From Datisca glomerata (Eukaryota; Streptophyta; Magnoliopsida; Cucurbitales; Datiscaceae): a DNA stretch of 64,000 bases. The stretch lies in assembly GCA_003255025.1 (NCBI GenBank), contig QANY01006190.1, positions 658,317 to 722,316 of the forward strand, written 5' to 3'. Numbering within the stretch: position 1 is the stretch's first letter; the number at the start of each line of letters is the position of its first letter. The notes under the pieces were generated by a model. The model did not search any database and was not told the DNA's origin. It saw nothing but the letters and a program-made list of their open reading frames with translations. Position numbers and translations under genes: made by a program. Below are positions 1-12,400 of the stretch, piece after piece.

Positions 1-2340
1 CAGTTACCAATTTACATTCTGTACCCGAAAAGGAAAAAAAGAAGAAAAAGGAAATGAACTATTAATAATGGTTTTGCTTCTGTTAGTTCACCCTCTTGTT
101 ATAGTGTTACTTGTAATTTTTTTTATTGAGACAGTTGGTGTAAACGCATTGTTGGGATAGTTTGGTTTTTGTGCCTGCAGATGTTTTTGTTGTGTTGGTC
201 ATTTATAAAATTGGTCAGAGTCTTCAGATGGCATATAGTCGAATCTTAGATTTACTGGAGCTTCATAAACTAACAAAAACTAACAAAACCCCCAGGTTGT
301 TATACTGGATACTGCGAAATATCCTTTTCATTGTGTCAAATGGATGAAATAAATGATCTCTTAGTCTTAGTGTTCCCAACTGCTGGAAAATTGATGTTGA
401 TTGTAGTCTCATGATTGACTGGCCAATTGTTGTTATGTTTATACATATTCTTAGTAGGTATGGTGTCATGGTATTTCGATTAGTGTAAGTGAGATAAGTT
501 CGGAACGTGTCCCAAAATCTTGTGGTTCATTAGTTTGTCTACCTATCCAGCTGCTTGAATCATGGATTTTTAGTTCAAGTTTCCCTGACATATGAGAAAA
601 TCTCTAGCCTTCAACCTCTTCAATGATCAAAATATGTAGTAGTGGCTTAAAATAAAATATGAAAGTTCTAAGTTATTAATCATTTTATTTAGTGAACCAT
701 GTAGTGCAAGTTAAGATAGCATAAGGAGACATCGATTGACCTGACCATGTAACTGATCGCTAACGATGAAAAGAGAATACCATGGACCAAAGGTAGGAAA
801 CATATTGTCGACAAGTGTGTATAGAAACATTATATACTTAGAACAATTGAAGATTGCATACGTACTTACTGATCCATGCCTAAATGTTCTTATTTAGTTG
901 ATTTCGAGCTCTAGCTTACCATTGTTTACTTAGTTTTTATCGTTGATCTGAATTTGGCCATGTCTTCTATTTTGTGTTCATTCCAATTAAAGAGCTATGA
1001 GATAGATTGCTATTATAATGGACTCCTCAATATAAATTTATAAGCGGAAACTTTTGTAATTATACTGTGTAAATAGTTATTATAGCTGCTCATGCACACA
1101 ACCAAGACCATCATTACTTTTCATACATATATGTAACTAACAACCTTGTTGTATGTCTTACTCCTTTTCAGGTTTTGCATCTAAAGAACCCATTTGTGCT
1201 TATATTGTATTTTAATTATCGTTATTTTTTAGACTGATGCTCCAAAAGGTATATTTGATTTTAATTATCGCTATTTTTGAGATTGATGCTCCAAAAGGTA
1301 TATTTGATATGTGCTTTCTATTTCATACTTCTTTTTATCTACAATAATTCAAACTTGTATGTAACTCCTTCACTGAGTTAAGGATTTTAAAATGTTTTCC
1401 CCTAAAGTTTCCTTGATATGTATTTCGTTATCAAGGATTCATTAAGAGCTGATGAACATATGATAATTTTAAAATAAAGAAGTTGATTTCATGGGCAATC
1501 CACTTGTTTGTTGGATCATTCAGACTATAAAGATCTAGATTTTGTAATGTGTAATGCTCTCCACTCAGGCAATTACTTGTCTAAGCCAATTCTGATAAAA
1601 ATTCTCTTATATTAACTTGGTCATATTTTCCTTGCTTTCTCTACTTAAGTATTTTGTGTTTGATGTTATTATTTTTTGACTTTTATATAATCTATTTAAT
1701 AAATAGCTCCGTCTGATATTTTTTTCCCTATAAATGTTTATAATTGCTAGGTAAAGTTTATTCGTGTGTAAATTGTGTCATGAGAAGGTAGTTTTTGCCT
1801 TTCCATGACATGTTTTTTTAATTTTGTTTGTCTTTCCGTGAGATGATGTTTTCTTTTGGCGTAGTTATCTTTTAGTTCAGATCCATTATCCATTGTGAGA
1901 TTTTTTAACTGATAATCTTTCTCATCTATCTCTTACTTTCTAGGATATATGAAGTCTCAGATATCATCATACGTCAATCTATCTATGAGGGAATGCAACT
2001 TTGGGGCTACCATCATGAATTTATCCTATAAACGTTTTATAGTTTCCGAATATGCAACGAACACTTAAAATTTCATCAATTAGTAGTTTTTCAATAATGA
2101 AACTTTTTTCTCATGATGAACTTTCCCACATGTTATGATGAGATGTGATTAGTATGTATGTTGTTGGTTAATTTTATGATTTTTATATTATCGGTAGGGA
2201 ATTATTTAGGATCGATGTCGTATATTGTTAGCAGAATCTATAGGATTATGATTTATATTATTAGCTAGGACCATATGAGATTTTATGATTTTTATTATTG
2301 TTGGGAACCATCTGAGACCAATATTATAAAGTTGTGAAAA
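1..2340. other. AT-rich intergenic DNA, no gene seen
   Basis: No long open frame, splice-consistent exon chain or RNA gene is visible on either strand. The short open frames here have no recognisable motif and low-complexity composition. The only structure I note is a 50-bp tandem duplication at 1210-1308, listed separately. Confidence 0.6.
1210..1308. repeat. Tandem duplication, about 50 bp x 2
   Basis: Two adjacent copies begin TTTTAATTATCG and end CCAAAAGGTATATTTGAT, with only about four differences between them. The high identity suggests a fairly recent local duplication. No coding meaning is visible. Confidence 0.85.
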
Positions 2341-2375
2341 TTTAATTAAATAAAAGTTTTTTTTCTTTTGTTGAA

Positions 2376-2545
2376 CTTTAGATGACGGGGATTTCCCGTC
2401 ATCTATTGGCTTTATGTGGTACCTAAGATGACGGGGATCACCATCATCTATGTTCTTTTAGCGGCAACTAAAATGATGAGGATTCTCCGTCATCTAAAAT
2501 CTACGTGGAATAACTTTAAATGACGGGGAATCCACATCATCTTTA
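2376..2545. repeat. Array of imperfect GATGACGGGGA palindromes
   Basis: Four short inverted repeats of the form GATGACGGGGAT...CGTCATC lie 40-60 bp apart. Reiterated short palindromes of this type are typical of the subterminal regions of plant CACTA transposons, where the transposase binds. I see no CACTA terminus or target duplication here, so this may be a remnant of such an element. Confidence 0.5.
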
Positions 2546-2562
2546 TGCTTGTTAAGGGGTTT

Positions 2563-3010
2563 AAAACATAAGATCTAGATTAAAACTAACACTAAAGTAC
2601 TTTAAGGTGTCAACCCGTAATTTTAGCTCCTAGCTCCTACAAAATAATGATGGAAGGTCTATCGTTGGTAATTACAAAGTTTAAATTAAGACATTTAAAA
2701 TCTAAGATCTAGATTAAACCTAACATTAAAGTACCCACTAAGATGCTAGCCTAGATGGAACAACAATTAACGGTAAGTTTAGCTCCGTTGACAGAATATA
2801 GGATAAAAGGTCTAAGATTGAATCATTAATGAAACTACAAGGTTTAGACTAATACTTTCTAAAATCAAGATCCAAATTCAATCTTAACGCTAAAGTTCGC
2901 TAAGGTGCTAGATGGACTAAAAATTAACGTAACGGTAAGTTTAGCTCCATTGACGGATTATTATACGATAAAAGTTCTAGATTGAGTTGTTTGTGAAACT
3001 ACAAAGTTTA
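2563..3010. repeat. Degenerate tandem repeat, three units of about 130-165 bp
   Basis: Units begin near 2563, 2695 and 2860 with variants of AAGATCTAGATTAAA, followed by CTAACACTAAAGTAC-like and GGTAAGTTTAGCTCC-like segments. The units are strongly diverged, so the array is old. It directly follows the palindrome array and could belong to the same decayed element. Confidence 0.55.
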
Positions 3011-3222
3011 ATTTAACTTTTAAAAATTTAGTATTATTAACATAAAAAACATATTTTACTCGAGATGCATGTGAGAATCCAATATCAATTGATATTAGGT
3101 GGAGTGACTCACTTGATATATAAGTATAGTCAAATCTCATACACCATCGATATGTGATAATATCCTTAACATTACCCTCATGTGGAGTCATGAGATGGGC
3201 AGGTATAGACATAGACAGAGCT

Positions 3223-3690
3223 TAGGGGTGTGCTAGCGTCCCAAAAAAATCGTTTCGTCCTGAACCGGGCGGTACGGGATGAAACGCAAAATTTTTGTCA
3301 TGTGCGGGATGGGACGGGACACGAGACAAGAGTCCTTGTCCTGACTTTGTCTCGTCCCGATATATACACATTGTATTTTTTAATTTTAACCTTAATTCTT
3401 TTGATTTTTTAACCTGTAATTGATTTCTAACCTTTTAAACATAGTCTAAATCTCTAAACAAGTCCAAAACAGCCCAAAATCCAAAAAACAAAATCAAATT
3501 CAAACCAAAACAGTAAAAAAGCCAAAAAAATGCAATAAAAATGGGAAAAAACCCGTCCCGACCCCATCTCGTCCCGTCCCGTCTAGCTCGTGATTTTCTC
3601 TCTATACGGGACGGGACGTGACTCAAAAAAATTGTCTCGTCCGGATCGAGACGGAACAAAAAACCCAAAATCTATCCCGTGCACACTTCA
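3223..3690. mobile_element. hAT-like MITE (non-autonomous)
   Basis: The left end reads TTAGGGGTGTGC. The right end, read on the other strand, begins TTGAAGTGTGC, giving imperfect terminal inverted repeats. TAGGGGTG is a common terminus of plant hAT MITEs. The interior has GC-rich GGGACGGGAC/GTCCCGTCCC segments at both ends and an AT-rich middle, so it could fold into a long hairpin. I could not define a clean 8-bp target duplication. Confidence 0.55.
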
Positions 3691-4009
3691 AGAGATGGAA
3701 TCAACCTGATATTATTTCAGATTTCAATCCCAAAACTGATTGTGTTAGGTGGAGGAGTGTGGCTTAACAAATATATAAAACACAAGTAAAAACATCACCC
3801 ACGATCAGTCTGAGATATCGTCTCTTAACAATAGAAAAATTAAAGTTTGGTTGAGTTTGGTTATTTAAGTGAAAAATAAATATACCATTTCTGGAAATCT
3901 CACCATTAGTTCTACCATTCATGTGTATCCTAATCCAGACACTTAACTTCTCTCAACAAAAAACATTGTTGACAAAAAATGAGGTGTCGAAAAGGAAAAC
4001 CATTTCGAT
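3691..4009. other. Intergenic DNA upstream of the oleosin promoter
   Basis: No gene or repeat is recognised. The open frame that runs through the oleosin start codon begins in this stretch, but its upstream part has no protein-like features and is treated as promoter and leader. Confidence 0.6.
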
Positions 4010-4020
4010 TACATGCAACC

Positions 4021-4105
4021 CATGCATGATAACCACCTCACCACGTGCCACCTCTCTTCAACACGTGCCATCCTCACAAGACTTATCTCCATCCCCTCTA
4101 TATTA
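4021..4105 (+). promoter_or_regulatory. Seed-type oleosin promoter: RY element, two G-boxes, TATA
   Basis: An RY element CATGCATG (4021-4028) is followed by two CACGTG G-box/ABRE cores (4042-4047 and 4062-4067), both in CACGTGCCA context, and by a TATATTA box at 4099-4105, about 65 bp before the ATG. RY motifs are bound by B3 factors of the ABI3/FUS3/LEC2 group, and G-box ABREs by bZIP factors such as ABI5. Together they are the standard code for maturing-seed expression, which fits the gene downstream. Confidence 0.8.
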
Positions 4106-4169
4106 CTCCTTTCTGCCTCCATCTTTCCCCATTTCCATCTCTCTCTCTCATCTTTATCATTTTGATCTA

Positions 4170-4601
4170 ATGGCTGAGCATCACGGCCAGTACCAGCCTC
4201 ACCAACTCCATGGCTCCCAGCAGCCCCGCTATCAGGTTGTCAAGGCAGCCACTGCTGCCACCGCCGGTGGGTCCCTTCTAGTTCTCTCCGGTTTGACGCT
4301 AGCTGGTACGGTTATTTGTTTGACCATAGCCACGCCACTGCTGGTCATCTTCAGCCCGGTTCTGGTCCCTGCTGTGATTACCGTTTCGCTTTTGTTAATG
4401 GGGTTCTTAGCCTCGGGTGGATTCGGTGTCGCTGCGGTTACGGTCTTATCCTGGATCTACAGGTATGTGACCGGGAAGCATCCACCTGGCGCTGATCAAT
4501 TGGACCAAGCACGCCATAAGCTGGCTAGTAAGGCTCGGGAGATGAAGGATCGGGCTGAGCAGTTTGGTCAGCAGCATATTACTGGTTCTCAGACTTCTTA
4601 A
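4170..4601 (+). CDS. Oleosin, seed oil-body structural protein, L (short) isoform
   Basis: This intact intronless gene encodes 143 residues. Oleosins coat seed oil bodies, anchor in the phospholipid monolayer and keep the bodies from fusing. Residues 1-27 are hydrophilic and Gln/His-rich. Residues 29-95 form one long uncharged hydrophobic stretch holding the diagnostic proline knot P-x5-SP-x3-P (P56, S62-P63, P67; [13 protein letters not shown]). The C-terminal amphipathic segment contains [15 protein letters not shown], and the protein ends GSQTS. The 143-residue length and lack of the extra C-terminal block fit the low-molecular-weight class. The frame is open upstream to 3921, but the start at 4170 is chosen because family homology begins with MAEHH and a TATA box lies between 3921 and 4170. 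Confidence 0.95.
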   Translation: MAEHHGQYQPHQLHGSQQPRYQVVKAATAATAGGSLLVLSGLTLAGTVICLTIATPLLVIFSPVLVPAVITVSLLLMGFLASGGFGVAAVTVLSWIYRYVTGKHPPGADQLDQARHKLASKAREMKDRAEQFGQQHITGSQTS

Positions 4602-4765
4602 TTAAGATGGACATGCATGTACTGATGGCTGGTTGCTTTGTTGCTGGTAATGTACGGTTGGTGATAGGCTTAGGAAGCAGGATCTGACGGCTGAGATACC
4701 CGTGTGTACTGGAGGATGGATTTTAGTTGTCTAAGTAATGTTAATACTGGATTTCGTCTTATGTC

Positions 4766-4771
4766 AATAAA
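4766..4771 (+). terminator. Poly(A) signal AATAAA of the oleosin gene
   Basis: An AATAAA hexamer lies 165 bp after the stop codon and is followed by T-rich, GT-rich DNA. This is a normal plant 3' end arrangement. Confidence 0.6.
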
Positions 4772-5742
4772 GAGGTTTTATCTTTATCTTCTTTGATCTT
4801 CTTTGTTTTTGTTTTGTGTCTGGTATATGGACCCTTGGTTCTTTGTAATGCATTGAGCTTTTTGTTAGATGTGTTTGTTTTGTCTTGTGTAGTCTTTTTT
4901 ATTTTTGTGCTTGTTTCTTACCCAAACTGAAAAATCACCAAATTTGACCAGATAAGAGAGATTAGGGCCTATTGATTTGAAATGGGTTTTCAGTGAAAAG
5001 TGAGAAATATGTTTGACATCTGAAGACATTGTTAGTAGGTATAGTATACCACTATGCGGTTTAGTAGTAGTTTTAATAAAACAAATGCAATTTAATTACT
5101 GGCTTCTATTTGGGTCCTTTTAAAATAAAGAAACAAACCAAATGGCCGTTTAAACAACGAGAAGACCATTTCCTTCACATTTATTAAAAATTTCCAACCT
5201 AACCAAGTCTACCCAAACGGAAGTAATTTACAATACATTGAAGGGCAATGCATTTACTATTACGTACGAAAGTACGCTATAAGTGGATCAGAATTCTCAG
5301 TGCTCAGATCAAAAAACAATTTGGATTTGCCTAAATGCCCGTTCCAGGCAGAGGCTCCATTGCCGCCTTTAGTAATGATAAAATGTCATTTAGAGCAACC
5401 GTGTGGAAAAGCCTATCAGCCTGCGAGGTTATTGAAATTAACCACAGCCGTAATATATAATTGAGTGAGAACTCTAAGCAAATTTGAGCCAGATATAATT
5501 AATTAATTACTTAGTTAATGATTTCTCAGATACTAATTCATTAGTCATTTTACTGAGGATGGTGACCCAACTTCTAAGTCACAGACTATTAGAATGTATG
5601 ATAATGGATTTTCTTCATTATTTGTATTTATATAATGAATTTACAAATAACGAAAAAAGAGTCAGATTTTCTATATTATTTATTATCAATTTTTAATGTA
5701 AATAGAGCAAAAACGGCAAAAACTTACTTTGAAACAACTTTT
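4772..5742. other. Intergenic DNA, nothing recognised
   Basis: T-rich DNA follows the oleosin 3' end, then mixed AT-rich sequence. I see no coding exon, RNA gene or element terminus. Confidence 0.55.
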
Positions 5743-6072
5743 TCAGGGTGGTTGATTATACGACGGTCGTCGGTATCTATTCTTATACGAGCTATACGGC
5801 CGCCAGTAGTCAGGACGTCGAGATGCCCTCCTTATGCACATTTCTCTGCACTGATTGAAGTATAATTCATAAGCACTGTAGTTGCTTATAAGATTTATAT
5901 ACTTCATGCGACATTGTCTTACACAATGTCTAAATACTGTGACCGAACCTTCCATTTGATCATACAGTGAAGGTAGGAAATTAAAGGATGAAGGATGTGG
6001 GAAAGGATAGGAGGTAGAGCTTCTGTTTTGTACTAAAATTATCATAATTATTGTGAGAAGAACTAACCTCAT
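5743..6072 (-). CDS. Putative small secreted peptide with C-x3-C ... C-x3-C
   Basis: This is a 109-residue open frame. Residues 1-22 resemble a signal peptide (MRLVLLTIIMIILV, then polar residues), suggesting secretion. The mature part has only four cysteines, in two CxxxC pairs (CVRQC and CREMC) separated by 20 residues. The C-terminus is rich in Arg, Tyr and Pro and strongly basic. Paired CxxxC motifs on two helices define the alpha-hairpinin fold of plant defence peptides and trypsin inhibitors, though the usual spacing is shorter (about 10-15), so this is a suggestion only. A TTTATA at 6107-6112 gives a minus-strand TATA-like box very close to the ATG. It could still be a chance open frame. 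Confidence 0.45.
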   Translation of the reverse strand: MRLVLLTIIMIILVQNRSSTSYPFPHPSSFNFLPSLYDQMEGSVTVFRHCVRQCRMKYINLISNYSAYELYFNQCREMCIRRASRRPDYWRPYSSYKNRYRRPSYNQPP

Positions 6073-6919
6073 CTTACTGTGATGAATTATTAATCTATTT
6101 GCCGATTTTATAATCTATGCCCAGAAATTTCTATTTATTTTTTTATTAGTTTTTGGTGCAAGATCACCAACTGTATTAAGAGTAATGTTCAGAAAATTCA
6201 CGTTGAATCACAGCCATCTATTTGATGGGTTCCGCGAACAATAAATAGATGGTAATGATGTTTTAAGCGTGACTTTATTTATCATTTCTCTAAACATTAA
6301 AGGGTGATACTGTATTTGGATTTTGGCAATTGAATTTGTCAGAAGGGTAAATGATATTAGATTTTGGCTCTTCGAGGATATAAAGATTTTAGAATAACCA
6401 ATCTGTAACATAATTGTCTCACATTTGTAGCAACTAACCTATTGTCATAGTTTTGGCACACAAAAAAACTATAAATTAGAAGTCGTAAATAAATGACCAT
6501 AAAATAAACAAATTAAAAAAATAATAATTAGGCGTTTTGCTAAAAAAAACTAATTTATATTAATTTAAGAGTTAGTTGCCCATATTGATGGATTGAGTTT
6601 ATCTACAGTTACAATACAACTACAGAAGAGAATTTGATCAGCCGTTCAAAGAGGTCTGGATGGTTGGGATCACATGTTAAAAAGTAAAAAAAAAATTATA
6701 TTATTTTTTCCTCAAATAATTTTTCATACGATCAGAACTGTTCAGATCTGATCAGATGGTCCATGATCACCGAACTGCCCCTTCTGACGTTGATGATCAA
6801 CGACACAGAAACCCAATCATGGATAGATATAAAATTGTGCACAAATTTCAAAACATGCCTATGCAAGGTGAAATTTTTTACTCAACCGTATGGTTTTTGT
6901 TTTTTGAAAAATATATATA
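6073..6919. other. Intergenic DNA, nothing recognised
   Basis: AT-rich DNA with several poly-A runs. A short stretch near 6734-6760 carries overlapping GATCAGA-type motifs (CAGATCTGATCAGATGG). No gene is supported. Confidence 0.5.
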
Positions 6920-7505
6920 TTCATCAACACCAAAGTGAATCCTCAAACAATATGTTTTCAACAGAAGGAGAAAAATCCTCGAAGTCAAACCGAACAATTG
7001 GCTTCCAACAAGTCTAACTTAGTCAGTCTATGAGCTACCGTATTACAACTCTTAGGAATATGCCTAATAGAGCAGTTTAAAGAAGATAAAAAAGAGTACA
7101 ATTATTAACAATGACAGCATCATCAAAAGAAGGAAAGGCAGAGCCTAAATAGGCCTTAACCAAAGTCAAGGAATCACATTCAGCCAAAATAACTGGAAGT
7201 CCAATAGAGGAAGCCAGCCATAATCCTTCCATCAGAGCAGAAGCTTCGGCTGCCTCAACAGAAAGTTTCCCGACACTCCAACTCTTTAAGAAAAACCAAT
7301 TGATCAGATCAACTACTAATATATTATCTAAAAAGTCTAGGGTAGGGGAGAATACTTTAAACGAAATCAGCCGAGGTAACCATTTATCCTTAAAAGCTTT
7401 AACCGACTGTTCATTTTTTATTTGCCATCTCAACCCTATCGAAGAAGATCTCTACCCCAGACGATGCTTTTCTAAGCAAAGGATGAGGAAGGGGAAGCCT
7501 TAACT
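6920..7505 (-). mobile_element. LINE (L1-type non-LTR retrotransposon) fragment, 3' portion
   Basis: On the minus strand, 7433-7505 resembles the region after the reverse transcriptase of plant L1 elements, followed by FKDKWLPRLISFKVF, typical of the zf-RVT linker. Then comes an RNase H-like domain (SVEAAEASALMEGLWLASS, LAECDSLTLVKAYL). Stops and frameshifts separate it from the conserved C-terminal part near 6990-7060 (VAHRLTKLDLLEAN-like). The 5' end is lost and reading frames are broken, so it is dead. Confidence 0.75.
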
Positions 7506-8292
7506 TGCAAAAAAGCATAAGTTTTACGGTACTTTACTTGGTAAATTCTACTCAACAAAGAGTTCAGATTCTTAAATATTCTTCACGCTTGTTTTGCTAA
7601 CAACGCCTTATTGAACAACTCAACCGAATGCTTTTGCCAATTTTTCATGTCAATTTTGATTTCTCGCTAATCAATGAGAATGGTTTTAAAGTCTATTGAA
7701 GATATTGAAACTAAATGTAATTGATTCATCTATAAATTATCATAATAATTCCTAAATTAATTGGTTAATATGTGATAGTTATAACTTATTAAAATGATTT
7801 GCTAATGATAGATAAATTAATTTAATGAATAATTAGATCGTGGGTTCGACATGTAGAATATCTCAAATTTCTCTGGAGTTTGATTCTGTCCGTTCAAGCT
7901 ATAATGTTCAAAATGAATTATGGTAATTTCTGAGAGTTTGGGGATGCATTCAACGCGTCGTTATAACAATATGATCACGCTTGGTCGACATTACCTCCTA
8001 GGATCCGCGTGGTTCCCTCCCTGTGTCCACGTGGTCCCATGATCATTCATGAGAATGACTCAGGAGATTATCTTCGGGAAGCTCAGCTTTGCACTACCTA
8101 GGTCAGAGCTCTATCTTTTTCAACAATTACTACGCCTACAAGGAACCTTACACGTGGTTTGGTGATAATGGTTTTGGTAAAACACTTGTTATCAATTACC
8201 AATTACCCTGCTAGCGCTCCATGATTTATGCCATGTCAAATTATCGCTTCTAGAAGAGCCATCAATTGTTAACAATTAATGTAGTTTGAAAC
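7506..8292. other. Intergenic DNA, nothing recognised
   Basis: No open frame with protein-like character, RNA gene or repeat terminus is seen. Confidence 0.5.
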
Positions 8293-8720
8293 ATGTCACG
8301 TCAAGGTCCTTGTAAAGTTAGTCTCTCGCCTATGAGTTTAACACTTCATAGTCTTAAACTTACTTTGTTAAAATCCTTCCAGATCACCAGAGGTTTTACG
8401 GTAAAGACCGACCATAAAGGTGCTATTGCTTTGAGATTTTTGTCTGCTGCAACTCACCTATACAGGACACGTGTGTTTGCTAGACTTGAGTTGCAACCAT
8501 CAGTATAGAATAGAATTGTTGAACTTAGATCCACCTATTAGTGTGTTGTTGCCCTCAGATTGTCCCAACCTGAATGTGCTTACTAAGAAAAAAATAATAA
8601 ATCTCTTATCTAGTGAGTATGAATTTGCTATATAATCTTCATTTGGCCAAGTGTCTTCAGGAAATAAAGTGGTTGGTGTATTCAGACAAGCAACTCTTCT
8701 TTCCAAAGAAGATTATGCCT
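8293..8720 (+). other. Unrecognised coding-like stretch
   Basis: A 71-residue open frame (8293-8508) contains RGFTVKTDHKGAIALRF. After a frame change the sequence reads on as ELLNLDPPISVLLPSD and VFRQATLLSKEDYAL-like segments with stops. The composition is more protein-like than the surroundings, and TVKTDHK loosely recalls retroelement RNase H. I do not recognise a family. It may be a relic of a retroelement or a dead gene. Confidence 0.25.
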
Positions 8721-9467
8721 TAATATGTTACTAGATAGTATATAAATAGTATGCTATTGTATAATTATAAACTTGACTAATACAATCATGTCATCGTTCT
8801 TAAAAATTACATCTACATAATGAGAGCATGGTCTCCTCTTCATCTATCTGTTTCAACATTATTTCTTCTAAAATCTGTCATTACGAAAAGAATTCTCCAC
8901 TTACATCTAGACCTATGATGATTTCATTTAGTGGTTTACCTTAGAGTCATGTGCGACGAGCTAGACTGAGCAGTGAAAAGTTCGTTCAAACGAGTTTTTG
9001 ATAATACGGCTGAGTTATTGTACTAGGTTAAACCTCCAAATTTCACACCTCATGTCTAGATTGGCATATGTATTAAAAATTCAAATGGAATTTAATTTGA
9101 AATCTTCAAGAAAAAAACTATCTAAACTCAAAATTAAATTATATGAAATACAGGTTAATTATAAGAAGTGATTAGAGTCAAAACCAAATATCAGATTTGA
9201 CAGAAGAATACCTGAGCAACAATTGTAAACGTCTGTAAACAATATCTTTGATACCATATTTACAGTCCAGCAGAAGACATTCTTCTACCTTATCAGACAA
9301 CAGGAGTTCAAATATAGTTTGGAGAATTATCCATTAATAAAAGACAAACTGCTATAAAGTTACTTCCCCTCAACGTAATAAATCACCATCAAGGCGATTA
9401 AATTATCATAATATCCATTTCATTTACCTAATAAGAAACTTACTTGACATGTGGCTACTTTCCTCTC
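8721..9467. other. Intergenic DNA downstream of INTS9
   Basis: This stretch must contain the 3' UTR of the minus-strand INTS9 gene next to 9468. I did not find a clear AATAAA on that strand. Nothing else is recognised. Confidence 0.5.
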
Positions 9468-12400
9468 TTAAACCCCATTCAAAACGCTATCTAAGGCATT
9501 AAAAATTACAGTGGATAAATCCTCATTAGAAGCGATAATTACTGTCATCGTTTCTCGGATTTCGATCATGGCTTTGTTGGGACCGTCTAAATGAATAATA
9601 CAAGTCTTTTCAGACTCTGCCGCATCATCTGTTCTTTGTTCTATAGAACCACTGATACCCTTCTCGGATAACACACTGAGAAGTCTTTCTGAATCCGGAG
9701 ATCCCCAATGTATTAATGGTTTTCTGTTCATTGCTGTCACATTATTTTCAGAGAGCAATCGGTGTTTCCCGTGTTCTAAAAGGAGTGTGCCGCTTAATCT
9801 TGTGATATTCATGTTCCCCTCCACCTTTTCCCAATGAAAATTGGTAGCCAAGTCAGTGGCAATCTCGAGTTCTGGATTGTTCATGTTCGGTATGCGTAGT
9901 GTTTTATTTTCGGAGTAGGGAAAAACAGAAAACGAGTTTGAAGGTGAACTGATATGACAACTCAAATCCTCCGGAAGCTACAATGAGCAGAAAAGAAGGG
10001 ACTAAAATTAAGATATGGATAAGCTGGAATTCATACAGCTTCAAGTAATAAAAAAGTAACTTAGATATTGTTAAAGCATTAAGATTACCAGAAGAACTTT
10101 TGGCTGCAAAACATTCAGCAATGGTTCAATCTTTTTCAACCTACAAACCAAGTGAAGAATACAAAGAACCAAAATCATTTCATGGAACCGTGCTTACTTG
10201 TTTCAAGTAATACGATTCACAAAATAGTCTAGTCTTGATCGGCATACACAGTAAAATTGAGAAAGTCGTGAATACAACATGGACAAAAAAAATATTACGC
10301 TAATCAGAAAGTATAGTGTATTTAGGTGGGTTATATAATGGATGACTACGGTATACATAATAAGAAAGTTACCTCTTTTCCAAATTCACGGAAATATAAC
10401 GGAAAAAAAAAATCTTACTTTATCCCAGAGAGGAATGAACATTGAAGAACCTTCATTGCTATCGGCCTGAAAGGTAAGAGTGCCAGCTCAGCATCTAGTC
10501 CCTTCTGCATATTGTTTTTCCGTAAAACCATTTAATCATATGTAGGTTTATCCGAAAAGAATGGTGAAATAAGTCTTCAGACTATATTAAAATGGAATAT
10601 ATTAGTACCTCTAGCACAAGTAAAGAGTTTGGATCTCCAGACCAGCGTCGAAGTAAATGCACCACAGGGCCAAGACGCAGACTCCAGTGAGGACAAAATA
10701 CGATGCATGGTTCCTGCCAGTTTGTTCTATATGCACATAATATCAGTTTCTAGAACTCAGCACATGCACAAAATTAAAGTAATTAGAGTAATTAAGATAT
10801 TATGGGGCGCTCAGAATTTCGAAGAATCTCTCTCCCACACCTCTCGCTCGTCCGCCCGCAAAGGACAAATAATTATGACAAACCAAATATTTCTTCTTGC
10901 ATACTGCTTCCTGGGTGATGTCTAAGGCTCTAAGCTATGCTACGTAAAGATAAAATAAAATGAGAGGAATAACAAATTCGATGTTTTGTTAGCGTTCACA
11001 AAACAATAGTATAGTAAACCGCTAGGAAACATGTCACAGATGACTTTTTTTTTACAGCCACAGATCATGACTTTAACAAACAATCAGATCTCATATTTGA
11101 CTTTTTTTTTTTGTGGGGGGGGGGGGGGGGGGGGGNNNNNNNNNNNNNNNNNNNNNNNNNGGTACTTCTTTAGGTAAGTAAAGAAAATTCAAAAGAATCT
11201 TGCAAGCAAACATACACCTGAAATGTTCCATTTCCCATATGCTGCTGTTGTTTATTTTTTACCTCCAAGTATTATTTATGTTTCAGTGTGCGATAAGATT
11301 TATTTCCCGTTTGAGCATTATAAAAAGTACAAATTTTCAAAGAAAGAAAAAGAAAAAGAACAGACGCAGGGGAACATCTTACAATAATTTGGATGAATGA
11401 ATTGCTGGAAACACTTGAAGCTTATTCTCTTTTAGGAGCTCAACATGTGCAAATATTGACTCGCCAGCAAATAGCTGCAGCACCAATTAATCAGATTACA
11501 ATCAACATTTATTTAATCGGCACTGATAATTAAAAGCTTCAACTCAGAGATTGTCATCAATAAGCACAGAACTCTAGACCTTTGCTTGTCTCTCTTCACA
11601 TAGCCATTCTGGTATTACACTCGTGAATGCCAACAGTTCTTTAGCAACAGAAGAAATCATATATATGGGTACCTACAAAAATGGAGTAAGCATTCAACAC
11701 AATTAGGGATGATAAAAGAGAAACCCAGCAAAGTTACCACCATCCATCGGTCCAGTCTAGGTTTAATCCCTTGTGTATCCCTTCCTCTACTCGAATTGCC
11801 CACAAAAAGAAAATATACCTGATCTGATAATATATTTAATCATAATTGCTGCTTGGAAGTTCGATTCAAGAAGCAGAGCAGGCACCATTGTTATCCTTAG
11901 CAACAAGATTTTACATGATCAAGCAGTTGTCAACTAATGCGAGCTTATATAATTTTACATAGCCTTGGGCCTGGTCTCAAGTTTAATAGTGTAATATAGC
12001 TCCGAGAAGGTTGGGATTTTGGAGACGACAATATTGTTAAATTGATGTTAAACTAAGAAAAAAGAGATATACTATTTACCAAGAATATGGACTCTCAAAT
12101 TGGCTCCCAAGTATTGTACAAATTCTTACCAAATGTGTTGCTAATAAAAAAAATCCCAATGCATCCCCCAGTTGAAAAATAGGATATAACAACGACATTG
12201 AAGGGCAGAAATTTATGACAGAAGTGATGGGAGGTCAGGGAAAAGGATTGCTTCAAGCCTTCAACCCATTATCAAATCCATATACTTAGGGACCAAGATG
12301 AAATCATCATCTTTTCCTTATAAAATACTGATATTATTATATTCAGAAAAGAAATGACATCGAGTTCATGAAGAAAGAAACATATTCCCAAAGTGAATAT

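Noticed and set aside
3921..4169. N-terminal extension of the oleosin frame by 83 residues
   Set aside because: It covers the RY and G-box elements and the TATA box, and oleosin homology begins only at 4170.
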